Shown here: positions 62,385 to 64,000 of the stretch, in pieces
Layout of the letters: every line of letters begins with the position of its first letter
Numbering within the stretch: position 1 is the first letter of the stretch
NCBI GenBank assembly: GCA_002698995.1
Contig: PAAX01000012.1
Coordinates: forward strand, 183,776 to 247,775
Length of the DNA stretch: 64,000 bases
Reading direction: 5' to 3'
From: Ignavibacteriota bacterium
Lineage (GTDB): Bacteria > Bacteroidota > Ignavibacteria > Ignavibacteriales > Melioribacteraceae
The notes under the pieces: generated by a model
What the model saw: only the letters and a program-made list of their open reading frames with translations
Database searches by the model: none
Told to the model about the DNA's origin: nothing
Position numbers and translations under genes: made by a program

Positions 62385-63553
62385 TGAATAAAGTCACCTA
62401 GTTTATCTGGTTTTATATTAAGTTTCTGGCATACTTCATACTCACTTAAAACTCCTTCATAGAATGCGGTCTGTATAGTTGATACTAATAAAGGAGATTG
62501 AATAGGTTTGGGAGCAGAACCACTACGTTTTATACCAAGTTCTCTCTCTATTTCTTTCTGTTTTCTCAATTCTTCTTGCCTAATTCGATGTTTTTCATCA
62601 AAATCTTCACGGATTTTGTCATAACTATCTCTCGAAATTTTGTTTACTAATAAAAGATTAGTGAATAAGGCAAGTTGACTTAAATGAGTAGCTTTTGAAA
62701 TTTCTTCAATCAAGTCGAAGTGGTAATCATTTTCTGGGCCAGCAAATTCGATACTTTCAAATTCCATTAAATGGTTACCAATCAAAAAATGAAAAGCAAA
62801 GGAGTGGCACCACTTTTCAATTGATGAAGACGTATCTTCTTTGAAATAATCAACTTCTTCAATCTCTTCTTCATTAAGAAGAAAGTGGGCTAATTCGTGT
62901 ATTAGAGTAAAAATTTCTCTTCTGAAGGAAGATTGTTGTCTTTTTAAAACAATTACATTTGGACTTAAGAAAAATCCGTCAATATTGGCTTTTTCTTTTT
63001 GATTCCAATATTCCACAAACTCAAAAACTAGAATATTATATTCTGCTAGCTTCGTAATGAGTGATTTAAGAAATGCCTTAAGATCAGGTTCAAAATTAGG
63101 ATATAATAACTCTCTAACAGCCCTTGCAACTTTCGATGGGCTATCTTTAATGGTATATACAGGAAATGTACGTGTAAATTCAATATCTGCTAATTTTGCT
63201 ATAGCAGATAAAGAGATTTTGAATTCTTCAAATTTGTTTACAATTTTTTTTGCGCCAATATTTAATTCAGAATTAAAACTTTCTTTTCTGAAAAATATAC
63301 TTGCTTCTTTTGAACTCTCAGGAGCTTTTGGATCGAGATAATAGTGCAATCCTTTATTAAAGAATTTATCAATCCGTTTCAGGTGACTTAATTCAATCTG
63401 ATTATTCATAATATTTTCAATAGTGATAGGCTTTTTTAAACCTTCACTTATTTCAGAAACAAGTTCTTTTGATGAAATTTTATACATTTTCATCAAATTT
63501 TTTAAACGTGCTATGTTTTGCTCAACCTTCATTTCACCTAATTTTATATTCAA
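62381..63553 (-). CDS. HTH + ImmA/IrrE metallopeptidase, candidate antitoxin
   Basis: A 390-residue protein. The N-terminal 60 residues resemble an XRE-type helix-turn-helix (SSKELVSEISEGLKKPITIENI). The central part (about 120-260) is an ImmA/IrrE-family metallopeptidase with the zinc motif LIHELAHFLLNEEE and a following Glu. The C-terminus is a charged helical region. Partner to the DUF4411 gene; likely represses the operon and may be degraded or act by proteolysis under stress. Probable accessory, horizontally mobile unit beside the RAYT gene. Confidence 0.88.
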   Translation of the reverse strand: MNIKLGEMKVEQNIARLKNLMKMYKISSKELVSEISEGLKKPITIENIMNNQIELSHLKRIDKFFNKGLHYYLDPKAPESSKEASIFFRKESFNSELNIGAKKIVNKFEEFKISLSAIAKLADIEFTRTFPVYTIKDSPSKVARAVRELLYPNFEPDLKAFLKSLITKLAEYNILVFEFVEYWNQKEKANIDGFFLSPNVIVLKRQQSSFRREIFTLIHELAHFLLNEEEIEEVDYFKEDTSSSIEKWCHSFAFHFLIGNHLMEFESIEFAGPENDYHFDLIEEISKATHLSQLALFTNLLLVNKISRDSYDKIREDFDEKHRIRQEELRKQKEIERELGIKRSGSAPKPIQSPLLVSTIQTAFYEGVLSEYEVCQKLNIKPDKLGDFIQ

Positions 63554-63865
63554 ACAAAGATAATGCTTTGTTTAAGTTATTGCTAAATCCTAATTCAGTT
63601 CCAAGTACATTACTAATAATTCAACCAAATAATAACTCAATCAAAAAGTTTGTCAGCCTATTATAATTAACCCCAAATTACAACAATCACATTTACCCCA
63701 AATGAAAGATTTTGATTTGCAGACGAGAGGTTTATATGTCTTTTTAGTTTTATAATTACAGAGCCCTTAAAAGCTAACAGATGGAACTAAAATTAAAATA
63801 TTTGACTTTATTGCACAACTAAATAATTAAAAAATAATGTTTTTATGTGAGTAAACTATTTTCCT
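63554..63865. other. Gene-free upstream region
   Basis: About 310 bp of AT-rich sequence upstream of the ImmA/IrrE gene. It has two copies of ACCCCAAAT, near 63670 and 63696, which could bind the HTH partner. No gene or RNA structure is evident. Confidence 0.35.
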
Positions 63866-63869
63866 CCCT

Positions 63870-64000
63870 TTGTACTAAGTACATTTGGAGAAAAAATGCT
63901 TGGTGAATAAATGTACAAACTACATTCCTTGCCAAAATGCTTGGTGGACGAATGTACAAACTACATTCCTTGCCAAAATGCTTGGTGGACGAATGTACAA
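63870..64000. repeat. 41-bp tandem repeat array running off the window
   Basis: A 41-bp unit (GACGAATGTACAAACTACAT, then TCCTTGCCAAAATGCTTGGTG) recurs with starts at 63911, 63952 and 63993 measured at the ATGTACAAAC core, plus a degenerate first unit from about 63870. Copies are essentially identical and without unique spacers, so this is not a CRISPR array. The array continues beyond base 64000. Confidence 0.9.

Noticed and set aside
63469..63666. Plus-strand 65-codon reading frame near the ImmA/IrrE start
   Set aside because: Mostly antisense to the start of the metallopeptidase gene, low complexity, no ribosome-binding site.
63870..64000. CRISPR array
   Set aside because: The 41-bp units abut with no variable spacers; it is a simple tandem repeat, and no cas gene is nearby.
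1..64000. tRNA or rRNA genes
   Set aside because: I looked for T-loop GGTTCGAATCC-type signals and conserved rRNA blocks and saw none; a tool-based search would be more reliable.

Overview
The window is AT-rich and densely packed with genes. It looks like a chromosome segment from a Gram-negative member of the Bacteroidota/Chlorobiota lineage, most likely the Ignavibacteria. The main clues are a C-terminal type IX secretion (T9SS) sorting domain with the NYPNPFNP signature on a 1600-residue surface protein, many short signal peptides ending in AQ, several FG-GAP and beta-propeller proteins, a Bacteroidetes-type AMP nucleosidase and a geranylgeranylglyceryl-phosphate-synthase-like gene. Lineage is inferred from protein style only; no rRNA or tRNA gene was found.

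Layout. 1-2.5 kb: the 5' part of a peroxiredoxin, two secreted unknowns and an RlpA-like protein. 2.5-9.7 kb: a signalling locus. A lipoprotein-anchored beta-propeller/FG-GAP receptor carries an intracellular Ser/Thr kinase and overlaps a GAF-AAA+-Fis sigma-54 activator. Next comes a -24/-12 promoter in front of a degenerate receiver, a lipoprotein and an outer-membrane barrel whose start is frameshifted. 9.7-18 kb: glycerate kinase, then a nitrogen-oxide cluster: DUF2249 and DUF438/hemerythrin genes divergent from nirK (fused to cytochrome c), nirV, a SCO protein, a RIC iron-sulfur repair protein, a haem-copper-oxidase-like membrane protein, a cupin and a DGC zinc-binding protein. 18-23 kb: an ECF sigma/anti-sigma/periplasmic coiled-coil operon, a GluR0-like ligand-gated K+ channel, a methyltransferase and RlmD. 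23.1-28.3 kb: a putative structured RNA and a sigma-54 promoter before a giant T9SS adhesin with thioester and Cna-B-like domains. 28.4-43 kb: an HTH/membrane-protein pair with an oxidoreductase, a secreted HEAT-like protein behind phased TTACA repeats, a hslU-hslV-SurA-like-methyltransferase-rpoN-DUF3109 operon, an SDR, a hybrid histidine kinase, PAP2, AMP nucleosidase and small unknowns. 42.7-48.8 kb: a TetR gene with two matching operators and a LolA-like/ABC export operon with an outer-membrane protein. 48.7-55.8 kb: EamA, GNAT, MscS, a TPP enzyme, a GIY-YIG gene between two about 155-bp repeats, a cupin, DUF819, a small PspC protein and a barrel. 55.8-60 kb: gmhA, GGGP synthase, and an ECF sigma/HEAT anti-sigma/DUF4097 operon. 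60-64 kb: an accessory end with HTH/DUF2975, a REP-associated transposase with palindromes inside and beside it, an ImmA/IrrE-DUF4411 toxin-antitoxin-like pair and a 41-bp tandem array running off the edge.

How it fits together. The most interesting thread is sigma-54. The window holds rpoN, one sigma-54 activator co-transcribed with a transmembrane receptor kinase, and -24/-12 elements before the lipoprotein/barrel operon and the giant adhesin, plus a weaker one before a possible small RNA. This suggests, as inference, a cell-surface propeller receptor kinase that switches envelope and adhesin genes through a sigma-54 activator. The second thread is denitrification and NO defence around nirK.
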